Shown here: one piece after another, positions 1 through 5,697 of the stretch | Layout: every line of letters starts with the position of its first letter | Position numbering within the stretch: position 1 is the stretch's first letter | Source: DATNBT01 sp964579765 | Lineage (GTDB): Bacteria; Acidobacteriota; Vicinamibacteria; Vicinamibacterales; CAVVIG01 | Reading direction: 5' to 3' | Assembly: GCA_964579765.1 (NCBI GenBank) | Contig: CAZOIK010000029.1 | Location: 1-5,837, forward strand | DNA length: 5,837 nt | The notes under the pieces: generated by a model | The model's input: the letters and a program-made list of their open reading frames with translations, nothing else | Told to the model about the DNA's origin: nothing | Database searches by the model: none | Program-made: the position numbers and the translations under genes

Positions 1-119
1 TCGGCATCGGCCACGACGTCTCGCGCGTCTACCGGAATGCGACCAAGATCGCGAAGATCGACCAGCTCGGCCCCGCCCTGACCGCCAAGCTCATCGCGCT
101 GCTCAGCGACGGTCTATAA
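1..119 (+). CDS. C-terminal fragment of an unidentified protein
   Basis: An open frame runs from the window edge (first full codon at 3) to TAA at 117-119 and gives 38 residues, beginning GIGHDVSRVYRNATK and ending LIALLSDGL. Codon use is G/C-rich at third positions, as in the neighbouring genes, which supports real coding. The tail looks soluble and partly helical, with no membrane segment or recognisable motif. I do not recognise the family, and the fragment is too short to assign a function. Its stop codon lies inside a perfect TATAAT hexamer (115-120), so the promoter of the next gene may start within its last codons. Confidence 0.6.
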   Translation, partial: GIGHDVSRVYRNATKIAKIDQLGPALTAKLIALLSDGL

Positions 120-120
120 T
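115..120 (+). promoter_or_regulatory. Candidate -10 box (TATAAT) for the secreted-protein gene
   Basis: A perfect sigma-70-type TATAAT overlaps the TAA stop (117-119) of the upstream gene. No TTGACA-like hexamer is visible 15-19 nt upstream (17 nt upstream reads CATCGC), so the -35 element is weak or absent. Initiation about 7 nt downstream would fall near 127. That would place the whole inverted repeat array (131-240) in the 5' untranslated region. A chance match is possible, but such an AT-rich hexamer is rare in this GC-rich context. Confidence 0.45.
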
Positions 121-130
121 CTGCGACGGT

Positions 131-240
131 GAATGGCAGAATGGCAGGATGGCAGAACTGCAGAATTGCAGGATGCAGCGGCATCCCCATCCTGCAATCC
201 CGAAATCCTGCGATTCTGCAATTCTGCCATTCTGCAATTG
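131..240. repeat. Inverted array of 8-bp units (GCAGAATN type) forming a potential long hairpin
   Basis: The left arm is five consecutive 8-bp units: gaatggca, gaatggca, ggatggca, gaactgca and gaattgca (131-170), then a partial ggatgca. The right arm is the reverse-complement family in the same 8-bp register from 188: catcctgc, aatcccga, aatcctgc, gattctgc, aattctgc, cattctgc and a trailing aattg. The inner stem 165-175/188-198 pairs perfectly over 11 bp. A competing tight hairpin GGATGC-AGCG-GCATCC sits at 171-186. Because units are degenerate copies of each other, the arms can pair in several registers. The array ends 3 nt before the Shine-Dalgarno sequence of the next gene. It could be a dispersed intergenic repeat, a leader structure or both. 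Confidence 0.85.
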
Positions 241-243
241 AGT

Positions 244-250
244 AAAGGAG
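244..250 (+). promoter_or_regulatory. Shine-Dalgarno site AAAGGAG deciding the ATG start at 258
   Basis: AAAGGAG ends 7 nt before ATG 258, an ideal spacing. Two in-frame GTG codons at 252 and 255 lie 1 and 4 nt from the site, too close for efficient initiation, so the ATG is preferred. It is the only clear Shine-Dalgarno sequence among the four gene starts in this window. Confidence 0.8.
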
Positions 251-257
251 CGTGGTG

Positions 258-1394
258 ATGACGAAGCGCTATTGGTTCTCTGGCGCGGCGATGCTGGCGA
301 TTGGCGTCGGCCTGACGTCTGTGTCAGTGCGCGGACAGTCGAGCGCACAGACGATGACGACGGCGCAGATCGAGGCCGAGCTCGAGAGGCCGTCGAAGGG
401 CTTCGTCCAGCCCAAGACGCCGTGGGGCGACCCCGACATCTCGGGCGTGTGGACGAGCGACGCCGCGCTCGGCATCCCGCGCGAGCGGCCGATGAAATAC
501 GGCAACCGGCCGTTCATGAACGACCAGGAGTTCGCCGAGGTCGAGAAAGCCGACACGAAGCGCCGCGAAGCGGGCGAGAACGCCATCGGCGCGTTCCGCA
601 ACGACGGCGCGTGGAAGACGAAGTCGTACCGGCAGACGTCGCTCGTCATCGAGCCCGAGGACGGCCACACGCCGGCGTTCACGGACAAGGCGCTCCTCCG
701 CGCGGCGCCGCGCGATCGCGGCAGCTTCGGCGAAGGCCCCTTCGACAGCCAGGACGATTTCACGCTCTACGATCGCTGCATCACGCGCGGCATCGTCGGC
801 TCGGTCATGCCGGTCGTCTACGGCAACGGCAACCGGATCATGCAGGCGCCCGGCGAGGTGATCATCAGCTACGAGAGGGTGCACGACACGCGCGTGATCT
901 ACACGGACGGCCGGCCGCACGTCGGCTCGAAGATCCGGCAGTACCTCGGCGACTCGCGCGGACACTGGGAGGGCAACACGCTCGTCATCGAGACGACGAA
1001 CCTCACGGACAAGACGAGCATCGGCGGCGGCAACGGCAACGGCCTGCGCCACAGCACGGCGATGAAGATCACCGAGCGCATCACCCGCACCGACAAGGAC
1101 GAACTGCGGTACGAGGTGCACATCGACGACCCGAACACCTACGTCAAGCCGTTCTCGATCTCGCTGCCGCTGACGTCGCCGCCCGGGTACCAGCTGCTGC
1201 CGTACGAGTGCCTCGAGGGCGACTACATGCTGCCCAACACCCTGAGTGCCGAGCGCCGGGAAGACGCGGCGATTGCGGCGGACCTGAAGAAGGGCATCAT
1301 CCGCCCGCGCCACAACATCCAGCAGAACCTCGACGCCGGCGCGCGGCCGATTCCGGGCAAGGCGAATCCGAACGACACACAGGCCGAGGAATAG
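258..1394 (+). CDS. Secreted protein of unknown function with a WGDPDISGVWT motif
   Basis: The product is 378 residues. The N-terminus is a Sec signal peptide: MTKR, a hydrophobic core over about residues 6-24, and likely cleavage after VRG near residue 26 (before QSSAQ). The mature protein is therefore expected outside the cytoplasm. Visible landmarks are WGDPDISGVWT (56-66), YDRCITRG (171-178), a YGNGNRIMQAPGE stretch followed by YERVHDTRVIYTDGRPH, HWEGNTLVIETTNL (236-249) and YECLEGDY (316-323). The only two cysteines, C174 and C318, could form a disulfide. From memory, proteins with this signature are abundant, often in many copies, in Acidobacteria and are annotated as hypothetical; I cannot name a Pfam domain or a reaction. 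The mature part has no membrane segment. Conserved Trp, Asp and Gly motifs suggest a beta-rich fold, but this is inference. It is preceded by its own repeat-bearing leader and appears monocistronic. Confidence 0.85.
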   Translation: MTKRYWFSGAAMLAIGVGLTSVSVRGQSSAQTMTTAQIEAELERPSKGFVQPKTPWGDPDISGVWTSDAALGIPRERPMKYGNRPFMNDQEFAEVEKADTKRREAGENAIGAFRNDGAWKTKSYRQTSLVIEPEDGHTPAFTDKALLRAAPRDRGSFGEGPFDSQDDFTLYDRCITRGIVGSVMPVVYGNGNRIMQAPGEVIISYERVHDTRVIYTDGRPHVGSKIRQYLGDSRGHWEGNTLVIETTNLTDKTSIGGGNGNGLRHSTAMKITERITRTDKDELRYEVHIDDPNTYVKPFSISLPLTSPPGYQLLPYECLEGDYMLPNTLSAERREDAAIAADLKKGIIRPRHNIQQNLDAGARPIPGKANPNDTQAEE

Positions 1395-1439
1395 CGGCCT
1401 CACTCGGCCTGCCGCAGGGCGGTCCTTTCAGGGCCGCCC
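1381..1439. terminator. Two stem-loops in the convergent gap, possible terminator without a U-tract
   Basis: AGGCCGAG (1381-1388) pairs perfectly with CTCGGCCT (1403-1410) around the stop codon of the secreted-protein gene. Just downstream, GGGCGGTCCT (1417-1426) pairs with AGGGCCGCCC (1430-1439) over 10 bp, with one T-G wobble and a TTC loop. Neither strand has a T-run after the second stem, so this is not a classic intrinsic terminator. The position between convergent genes still suggests a transcription-ending or 3'-end-stabilising role in either direction. GC-rich DNA forms such stems easily by chance. Confidence 0.45.
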
Positions 1440-1485
1440 CGCGGCCGCCACGTCACCCAACCGCCGGCTCACCAATTCGTCCGAA

Positions 1486-3363
1486 TCATCGCCGCGCGAG
1501 AATCTTCTCCATCTCGTCCATCACGCGGTTCATGGCCGTCACCGTCAGATCGAGCGGCTCGTCCGTCGTCATATCGACGCCGGCGTCCTTCAGCAAGTCG
1601 ATCGGATACTTCGACCCGCCGGCGCTCAGGAACGCCAGGTAGCGCTTGGTCGCCGCCGGATCGCCGGCCTTCACTTTCGACGCCAGCGCTTCGGACGCGG
1701 TGAACGACGTCGCGTACTGAAACACGTAGAAGTCACGGTAGAAGTGCGGGATGTACGCCCACTCGTGCTTCACGTAGTCGTCCACGATGCAGATGCCCTG
1801 GTCGTGGCCGTAGTACTTCTTCGTGATGTCGAGATAGAGCTTGTCGAGCGAGTCGCCGGTAATCGGCCGCCCCTGCTCCGCCATCTCGTGCATGCGCAGC
1901 TCGAACTCCGCAAACTGCGTCTGCCGGAAGAGCGTGCCCTTGATGTTCTCGAGGTAGTTCCCCAGCAGCGAGAGCCGCGTGTTGTCGTCCTTGATCTGCT
2001 TGAGCATGTAGTCGTTCAGCAGCGACTCGTTGAACGTGGACGCGACTTCGGCGACGAAGATCGGGTAGTCGGCCGTCGGATACGGCTGCGTCTTGTTCGA
2101 GAAGTAGCTCTGCATCGTGTGGCCGAGCTCGTGCGCCACCGTGCTGACGTCCGTGTACTTGCCGTTGTAGTTGATCAGCATGTACGGGTGGACGTCGTAC
2201 GCGCCGCCCTCCGAATATGCCCCCGACACTTTGCCGGTTGACGGCAGCAGGTCGATCCAGCGATTGTCGAAGGCGCGCGTGATCGTCGCGCCGTACTCCG
2301 GTCCGAGCGGCGCGACCGCGCCCAGCACGAGCTGCTTCGCCTCCTCGGGCGTGTATTCGAGCTTCACCGACGACACGAGCGGCGCGTAGAGATCGTAGTA
2401 GTGCAGCTGGCCGAGCCCCATCATGCGCTGCCGCAGCTTCAAGTACCGGTGGAACGCCGGCAGGTTCCGGTTCACGCCCTCGATGAGCCGCGTGTAGACC
2501 GACGTCGGGATGTTGGCGCCGTCGAGCTCCGTCTCGAGATCGCTGCCGTAGTGCCGCGCCTTCGTGTAGAAAAGCACCTTCTGCACTTCCGTGTTCAGCG
2601 TCGCGCCGAACGTCCGCGCGAAGCTGCCGAGCGCGGTGAAGAACGCGGACATCACCTTCTCGCGGTCTTCGCGGTTCGGCAGCGCGCGCAGATCGGTGTA
2701 CGCGGCCTGATCGATCTTCACCATCCGCCCGTCGGAGAGCGTGACCGTCGGATACGGGAAATCGGCGTTCGCGAGGATGCCGTAGACGTCCGACGCGCCG
2801 CCGGCCAGCGGGCCCGCGTCGGCGAGAATCTTCTCCTCGCCGTCGCTCAGCGTATGCGCCGATCGCCGCTCGAGGTCTTCGAGCGCATGCCGGTAGGGCT
2901 TCAGCCGCGGCTCGGCCGCCAGAAACTTCTCGATCGTCGTCTTGCCGCCCTTGAGGATCTCGGGGTCGAAATACGACGCCTCGGCGTCGAATCGCGCGTT
3001 GACCTGCGTCATCTCCTGGCGCATGCCCTGGTGCGCGCCGTCGCGCGAGTCCTGATCCGCGAGCAGGTTCGCGTAGGCCGTGAGCCGCCCCCGGTCTTTG
3101 TCTTTCGAGTAGAGCGTGTCGAGCGCGTCGGCGAGCCTCGCCGGCGACGACATCAGCGTGCCCTTGAACCGGCCGAGCGACGGGATCTCGGCCGCGAAGG
3201 CTTCTTTGGCCGCACGCCACGCCGCGTCGGACGGATAGAGATCGGCAAGATTCCACGTGTACTTCTGCGGAACCTTCGACCGATCGCGCTCCTGTGCTCC
3301 GGCCGGAAACGCGCACGTCAGCGCAACCGAGACGGCAACGAACGAACGGGTCAGCCATTTCAT
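1486..3363 (-). CDS. pepF: Exported oligoendopeptidase F-like M3B zinc metallopeptidase
   Basis: The 625-residue product is close to the usual PepF length of about 600 plus a signal peptide. HELGH at residues 411-415 is the HExxH zinc motif: H411 and H415 as ligands and E412 as the catalytic base. E439 in FVAEVAST is the expected third ligand by alignment with the M3 family. HFYRDFYVFQYATS (from H540) matches the late His/Tyr substrate-binding region. YTWNLADLYP (35-44) is typical of PepF N-termini. The M3 N-terminal domain covers roughly residues 115-190 and the catalytic domain roughly 205-590. The family hydrolyses short oligopeptides inside a closed cavity. PepF is usually cytoplasmic, but here MKWLTR precedes a hydrophobic stretch and an AGA/Q cleavage site near residue 23, predicting export. 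An upstream in-frame ATG at 3387 would bury the signal peptide behind MRFRYNDR and place the -10 box inside the gene, so ATG 3363 is preferred. No Shine-Dalgarno sequence precedes either start. Confidence 0.92.
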   Translation of the reverse strand: MKWLTRSFVAVSVALTCAFPAGAQERDRSKVPQKYTWNLADLYPSDAAWRAAKEAFAAEIPSLGRFKGTLMSSPARLADALDTLYSKDKDRGRLTAYANLLADQDSRDGAHQGMRQEMTQVNARFDAEASYFDPEILKGGKTTIEKFLAAEPRLKPYRHALEDLERRSAHTLSDGEEKILADAGPLAGGASDVYGILANADFPYPTVTLSDGRMVKIDQAAYTDLRALPNREDREKVMSAFFTALGSFARTFGATLNTEVQKVLFYTKARHYGSDLETELDGANIPTSVYTRLIEGVNRNLPAFHRYLKLRQRMMGLGQLHYYDLYAPLVSSVKLEYTPEEAKQLVLGAVAPLGPEYGATITRAFDNRWIDLLPSTGKVSGAYSEGGAYDVHPYMLINYNGKYTDVSTVAHELGHTMQSYFSNKTQPYPTADYPIFVAEVASTFNESLLNDYMLKQIKDDNTRLSLLGNYLENIKGTLFRQTQFAEFELRMHEMAEQGRPITGDSLDKLYLDITKKYYGHDQGICIVDDYVKHEWAYIPHFYRDFYVFQYATSFTASEALASKVKAGDPAATKRYLAFLSAGGSKYPIDLLKDAGVDMTTDEPLDLTVTAMNRVMDEMEKILARR

Positions 3364-3369
3364 GCGGTC

Positions 3370-3392
3370 ATTGTAACGAAAGCGCATACAAT
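3370..3392. repeat. Inverted repeat ATTGTA-N11-TACAAT in the divergent promoter region
   Basis: ATTGTA (3370-3375) and TACAAT (3387-3392) are perfect reverse complements separated by 11 bp. Each arm reads as TACAAT, a -10-like hexamer, in the outward direction, one toward the peptidase and one toward the glycosyltransferase. The same symmetry could also be a regulator binding site with half-sites about 17 bp apart centre to centre. A 6-bp inverted repeat can arise by chance, but its placement at both starts is notable. Confidence 0.5.
3387..3392 (+). promoter_or_regulatory. Candidate -10 box (TACAAT) for the glycosyltransferase gene
   Basis: TACAAT lies 9 nt before ATG 3402. A start site about 7 nt past its last base would be near 3399, leaving a leader of about 3 nt. 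The -35 region is poor: CGGTCA at 3365-3370 matches TTGACA at 3 of 6 positions with 16-bp spacing. No Shine-Dalgarno sequence precedes the ATG, consistent with a near-leaderless message. Confidence 0.42.
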
Positions 3393-3401
3393 TTCGAGCC
3401 G

Positions 3402-5678
3402 ATGCGACCGTCCTGGCCCCGGATGCTGATTCCGGTGCTGCTCGTCATCCTGACCGCGGCGATCTATCTTCCTCATCTTTCGGAGGCGCCGGCGTTTCTT
3501 TCGAACGACGAAGTCTGCATCGCACTGAACGCGCGATCGATCGCGGCGACCGGCCGGGACGTCTACGGCCGGTTCATGCCGTCACTGTTCTACTCGCCCA
3601 GCTATTTCACCGGCGCGCGCATCTGGTTTCTTCCCATGCTCGTGTACACGGTCGCGCTTGTCCTCAAAGTGCTGCCGTTCGGCGAGACCGCGATCCGTCT
3701 GCCGCTTGTGCTCGCCGCGATCGCGGACGTGCTGCTCATCTACGTCATTGCGCTCCGCCTGTGGCCGCGGCGAACCATCGCCGCGTGCGCGGCGATCCTG
3801 CTGACGCTCGCACCGGCGCACCTGTTTCACGCGAGGCTCGCGCTGCCCGCGCAGTTCTCCGGCCCCTTCCTGCTGGGCTGGCTGCTGTGCGTCCTGACCT
3901 TCTTTGAGCGCCGCCAACCGCGATGGCTGTTCGCCTCGGGAGTGCTGCTGGGGCTTGCTGCAGTCGGCTATATCGGTCCCCTGGCGCTCGCGTATGGGCT
4001 GCTGACCTGGTGCGTCCTGTATCAACGCCGCGAGCGATGGACGAGCTACGCCGCGGTCGTCGCAGGCGGCGTCGTGCCTTGCCTCTACTTCCTCTGGCTC
4101 GCGCGCGACGCGGCCATCGTCGGCGAGATCCTGGGCCACTATCGAACAACGCCGACCGCTGGCGGGCTGGCGGGACACGTGGGCGAAGTGGCCACGCTGT
4201 ACTGGCACTTCTGGAGTCCGGACTTCCTGTTCGTGGAGGGCGCTGTTCGCAATGCGCGCGCAGCCGGCGCCATCGGCGTGTTCCTGCTGCCAACGGCGGG
4301 GCTCGTGCTGCTCGGGGTCGCGCGCGCCCTGCGCCGGCGCGATCCGGAGTCGATTCTGATGCTCGGGGGATTCCTCATCGCCCCGATCGCGGCAAGCTTC
4401 GTCGGCGAGAGTCACGCCATCTGGCGGGCGCTCGAAGTCGTGCCCTTCGGCGTGCTGTTGGCCGCGAACGGCCTGGACGTTGTCTCATCCGAGTCGCAGA
4501 CCCCGCAGGCGCGCTGGACGACGTACCTGACGACGCTCCTGCTGTCGGTCGCCGTGGCCGTGGCCTACCGCGACCACCTTCAACACGCCCAGCCGATGAT
4601 CCGCATCCTCATTGCACCGCTCGCCCTCGCCGGACTCGCCCTGCTGCTGAAGCGGCTCGACGGCCGGCATCTCTCGATCGGATCGCTGACGGCGGCGGTG
4701 GCGGTCCTGACGATCACGGAGTTCGCCTACGTCACTCGCGTGGGCGACCTGGTGAACATCCTGATCCCGCTGGCGGCGCTGCTGACCCTGGCCGCTGCGG
4801 CCACCGATGCAAAGAGCCGGCGCTCCGAAACTCTGGCGGTCTGCGCCGTGATGGCGCTCGTCGCCGAGTTCCTCTTCCTGCACGTCGACTACCCGGCCGT
4901 CTCACGCATCGGTCCGCTCCCGGCGTCTGCCGTTCTGGCGGCATGGCGTACGACGACGGCGGTGGTCGTCGCCGCGGCCTGCGCGGGTGCGTTGGCGCTG
5001 ATCGATCGCAGCCGTTCCCGCGCCGCAGGCTTCACGAGCCGGCTCGCCTGGGCGGCGGCAGGCATGGCCATCGTGCAGGCGGCATATTTCCACGTCGACC
5101 ACTTCACCGATGCAGGGGCTCGCTTCGCGTTCGTCGCCATCATTCTGATCGCGGGCCTGGCGGTCTCGATGTCGATCGCTCGCGTGATCGCGGACCGGCG
5201 CGCGCTGCCTCGTCTGGCGCTCGTGGCAATCGTCACGGCGGCGGCGGTGCAGTTCGGCTATTTCTACGCGGACTACCTGACGGGATATCCGACCCGGAAC
5301 ATGGTGATGGCCGCGGGGACGGTCCGCACGGCATGGGAACAGGTCATCGAACGATCCGAACACCGAACGATACCCGCCGTCTTCATCGGCCCCATCGGAT
5401 CGTACGGCGATGCCGGGCTGTACTGGCGCTTCTACCTCATCAAACACCGCAGGGAGAATCTGCTGAGCATGACGATCGAGAACGAGCCGTTCGAGCGGGA
5501 TCGGATACGCCAGTTGCCCGCGGGCAGCGTGGTCGTCGCGAGCCCTTCGGCCGACGTCGATCGCATCGTCCGTGATATGGAGGCCGCCGGAGAGATCGGT
5601 CCGGCCGTTCCCTCCGGGTACGTGCGCTCGACAGACGGGACGCCGCTCTTCTGGCTCGTCGAACGTCGCCGCCGCTGA
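3402..5678 (+). CDS. Polytopic family 39-type (ArnT/PMT-like) glycosyltransferase with an extended membrane domain
   Basis: The product is 758 residues. After a first membrane helix (about residues 8-26), a non-cytoplasmic loop carries SNDEVCIALNARSIAATGRDVYGRFMP (34-60). This is the DE-containing first loop typical of GT39 enzymes, where D36 (perhaps with E37) would be catalytic. Further family-like stretches are FGETAIRLPLVLAAIADVLLIYVIALRLW (93-121), a SPAH-like LAPAHLFHARLALP (136-149) and RALEVVPFGVLLAANGL (342-358). Family members transfer a sugar from a polyprenyl-phosphate donor to lipid, protein or glycan acceptors on the periplasmic face; the acceptor here is unknown. Residues 371-634 hold several more helix pairs, and about 635-758 is a soluble C-terminal domain. 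The family is usually shorter. The frame stays open upstream to 3294, but that part overlaps the divergent peptidase gene and is very polar, so ATG 3402 is chosen; ATG 3423 (M8) is the alternative. Confidence 0.82.
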   Translation: MRPSWPRMLIPVLLVILTAAIYLPHLSEAPAFLSNDEVCIALNARSIAATGRDVYGRFMPSLFYSPSYFTGARIWFLPMLVYTVALVLKVLPFGETAIRLPLVLAAIADVLLIYVIALRLWPRRTIAACAAILLTLAPAHLFHARLALPAQFSGPFLLGWLLCVLTFFERRQPRWLFASGVLLGLAAVGYIGPLALAYGLLTWCVLYQRRERWTSYAAVVAGGVVPCLYFLWLARDAAIVGEILGHYRTTPTAGGLAGHVGEVATLYWHFWSPDFLFVEGAVRNARAAGAIGVFLLPTAGLVLLGVARALRRRDPESILMLGGFLIAPIAASFVGESHAIWRALEVVPFGVLLAANGLDVVSSESQTPQARWTTYLTTLLLSVAVAVAYRDHLQHAQPMIRILIAPLALAGLALLLKRLDGRHLSIGSLTAAVAVLTITEFAYVTRVGDLVNILIPLAALLTLAAAATDAKSRRSETLAVCAVMALVAEFLFLHVDYPAVSRIGPLPASAVLAAWRTTTAVVVAAACAGALALIDRSRSRAAGFTSRLAWAAAGMAIVQAAYFHVDHFTDAGARFAFVAIILIAGLAVSMSIARVIADRRALPRLALVAIVTAAAVQFGYFYADYLTGYPTRNMVMAAGTVRTAWEQVIERSEHRTIPAVFIGPIGSYGDAGLYWRFYLIKHRRENLLSMTIENEPFERDRIRQLPAGSVVVASPSADVDRIVRDMEAAGEIGPAVPSGYVRSTDGTPLFWLVERRRR

Positions 5679-5685
5679 CTTCGGC

Positions 5686-5691
5686 TACTCT
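5686..5691 (+). promoter_or_regulatory. Candidate TANNNT -10 element (TACTCT) before the permease gene
   Basis: TACTCT is followed by exactly 6 nt (CTGCAC) and ATG 5698, the same spacing as TACAAT before the peptidase start. No -35 hexamer is evident and the match to TATAAT is only partial, so this rests on the repeated geometry and the lack of a Shine-Dalgarno sequence. Alternatively, the permease is simply read through from the glycosyltransferase gene, which ends 19 nt earlier. Confidence 0.3.
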
Positions 5692-5697
5692 CTGCAC

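Larger units (their letters stand above)
3370..3397 (-). promoter_or_regulatory. Candidate promoter for the pepF-like gene, predicting a leaderless transcript
   Basis: On the minus strand, TACAAT (5/6 match to TATAAT; 3375 to 3370) is followed by exactly 6 nt and then ATG at 3363. A TCGAAA hexamer (4/6 match to TTGACA; 3397 to 3392) lies 16 nt upstream of it. Initiation 7 nt past the last T of the -10 box would coincide with the A of the start codon. That agrees with the lack of a Shine-Dalgarno sequence. Confidence 0.5.

Noticed and set aside
131..240. A CRISPR array or insertion-sequence ends.
   Set aside because: The units are 8 bp with no spacers, there is no transposase or target-site duplication, and the structure is a simple inverted tandem array.
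133..258. A 41-codon + strand frame starting at ATG 133 inside the repeat array, whose TGA overlaps ATG 258 by one base, as a possible leader peptide coupled to the secreted-protein gene.
   Set aside because: It has no Shine-Dalgarno sequence, and its sequence is dictated almost wholly by the inverted 8-bp repeat, which stays open by composition. The overlap with ATG 258 is intriguing but is not evidence of translation.
272..1642. Long alternative frames on both strands over the secreted-protein gene.
   Set aside because: They give Arg/Ala/His-rich translations without motifs and overlap a gene with a good Shine-Dalgarno sequence, signal peptide and conserved-looking motifs.
3294..3401. A 36-codon N-terminal extension of the glycosyltransferase.
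   Set aside because: The extension is polar, overlaps the start and signal peptide of the divergent peptidase, and would place both candidate -10 boxes inside coding sequence. The membrane protein starts naturally at ATG 3402.
2401..3429. A long + strand open frame (342 codons) antisense to the peptidase gene.
   Set aside because: It is Arg-rich and low in complexity, as expected for the opposite strand of a GC-rich gene, and lies across an intact, motif-bearing PepF frame.
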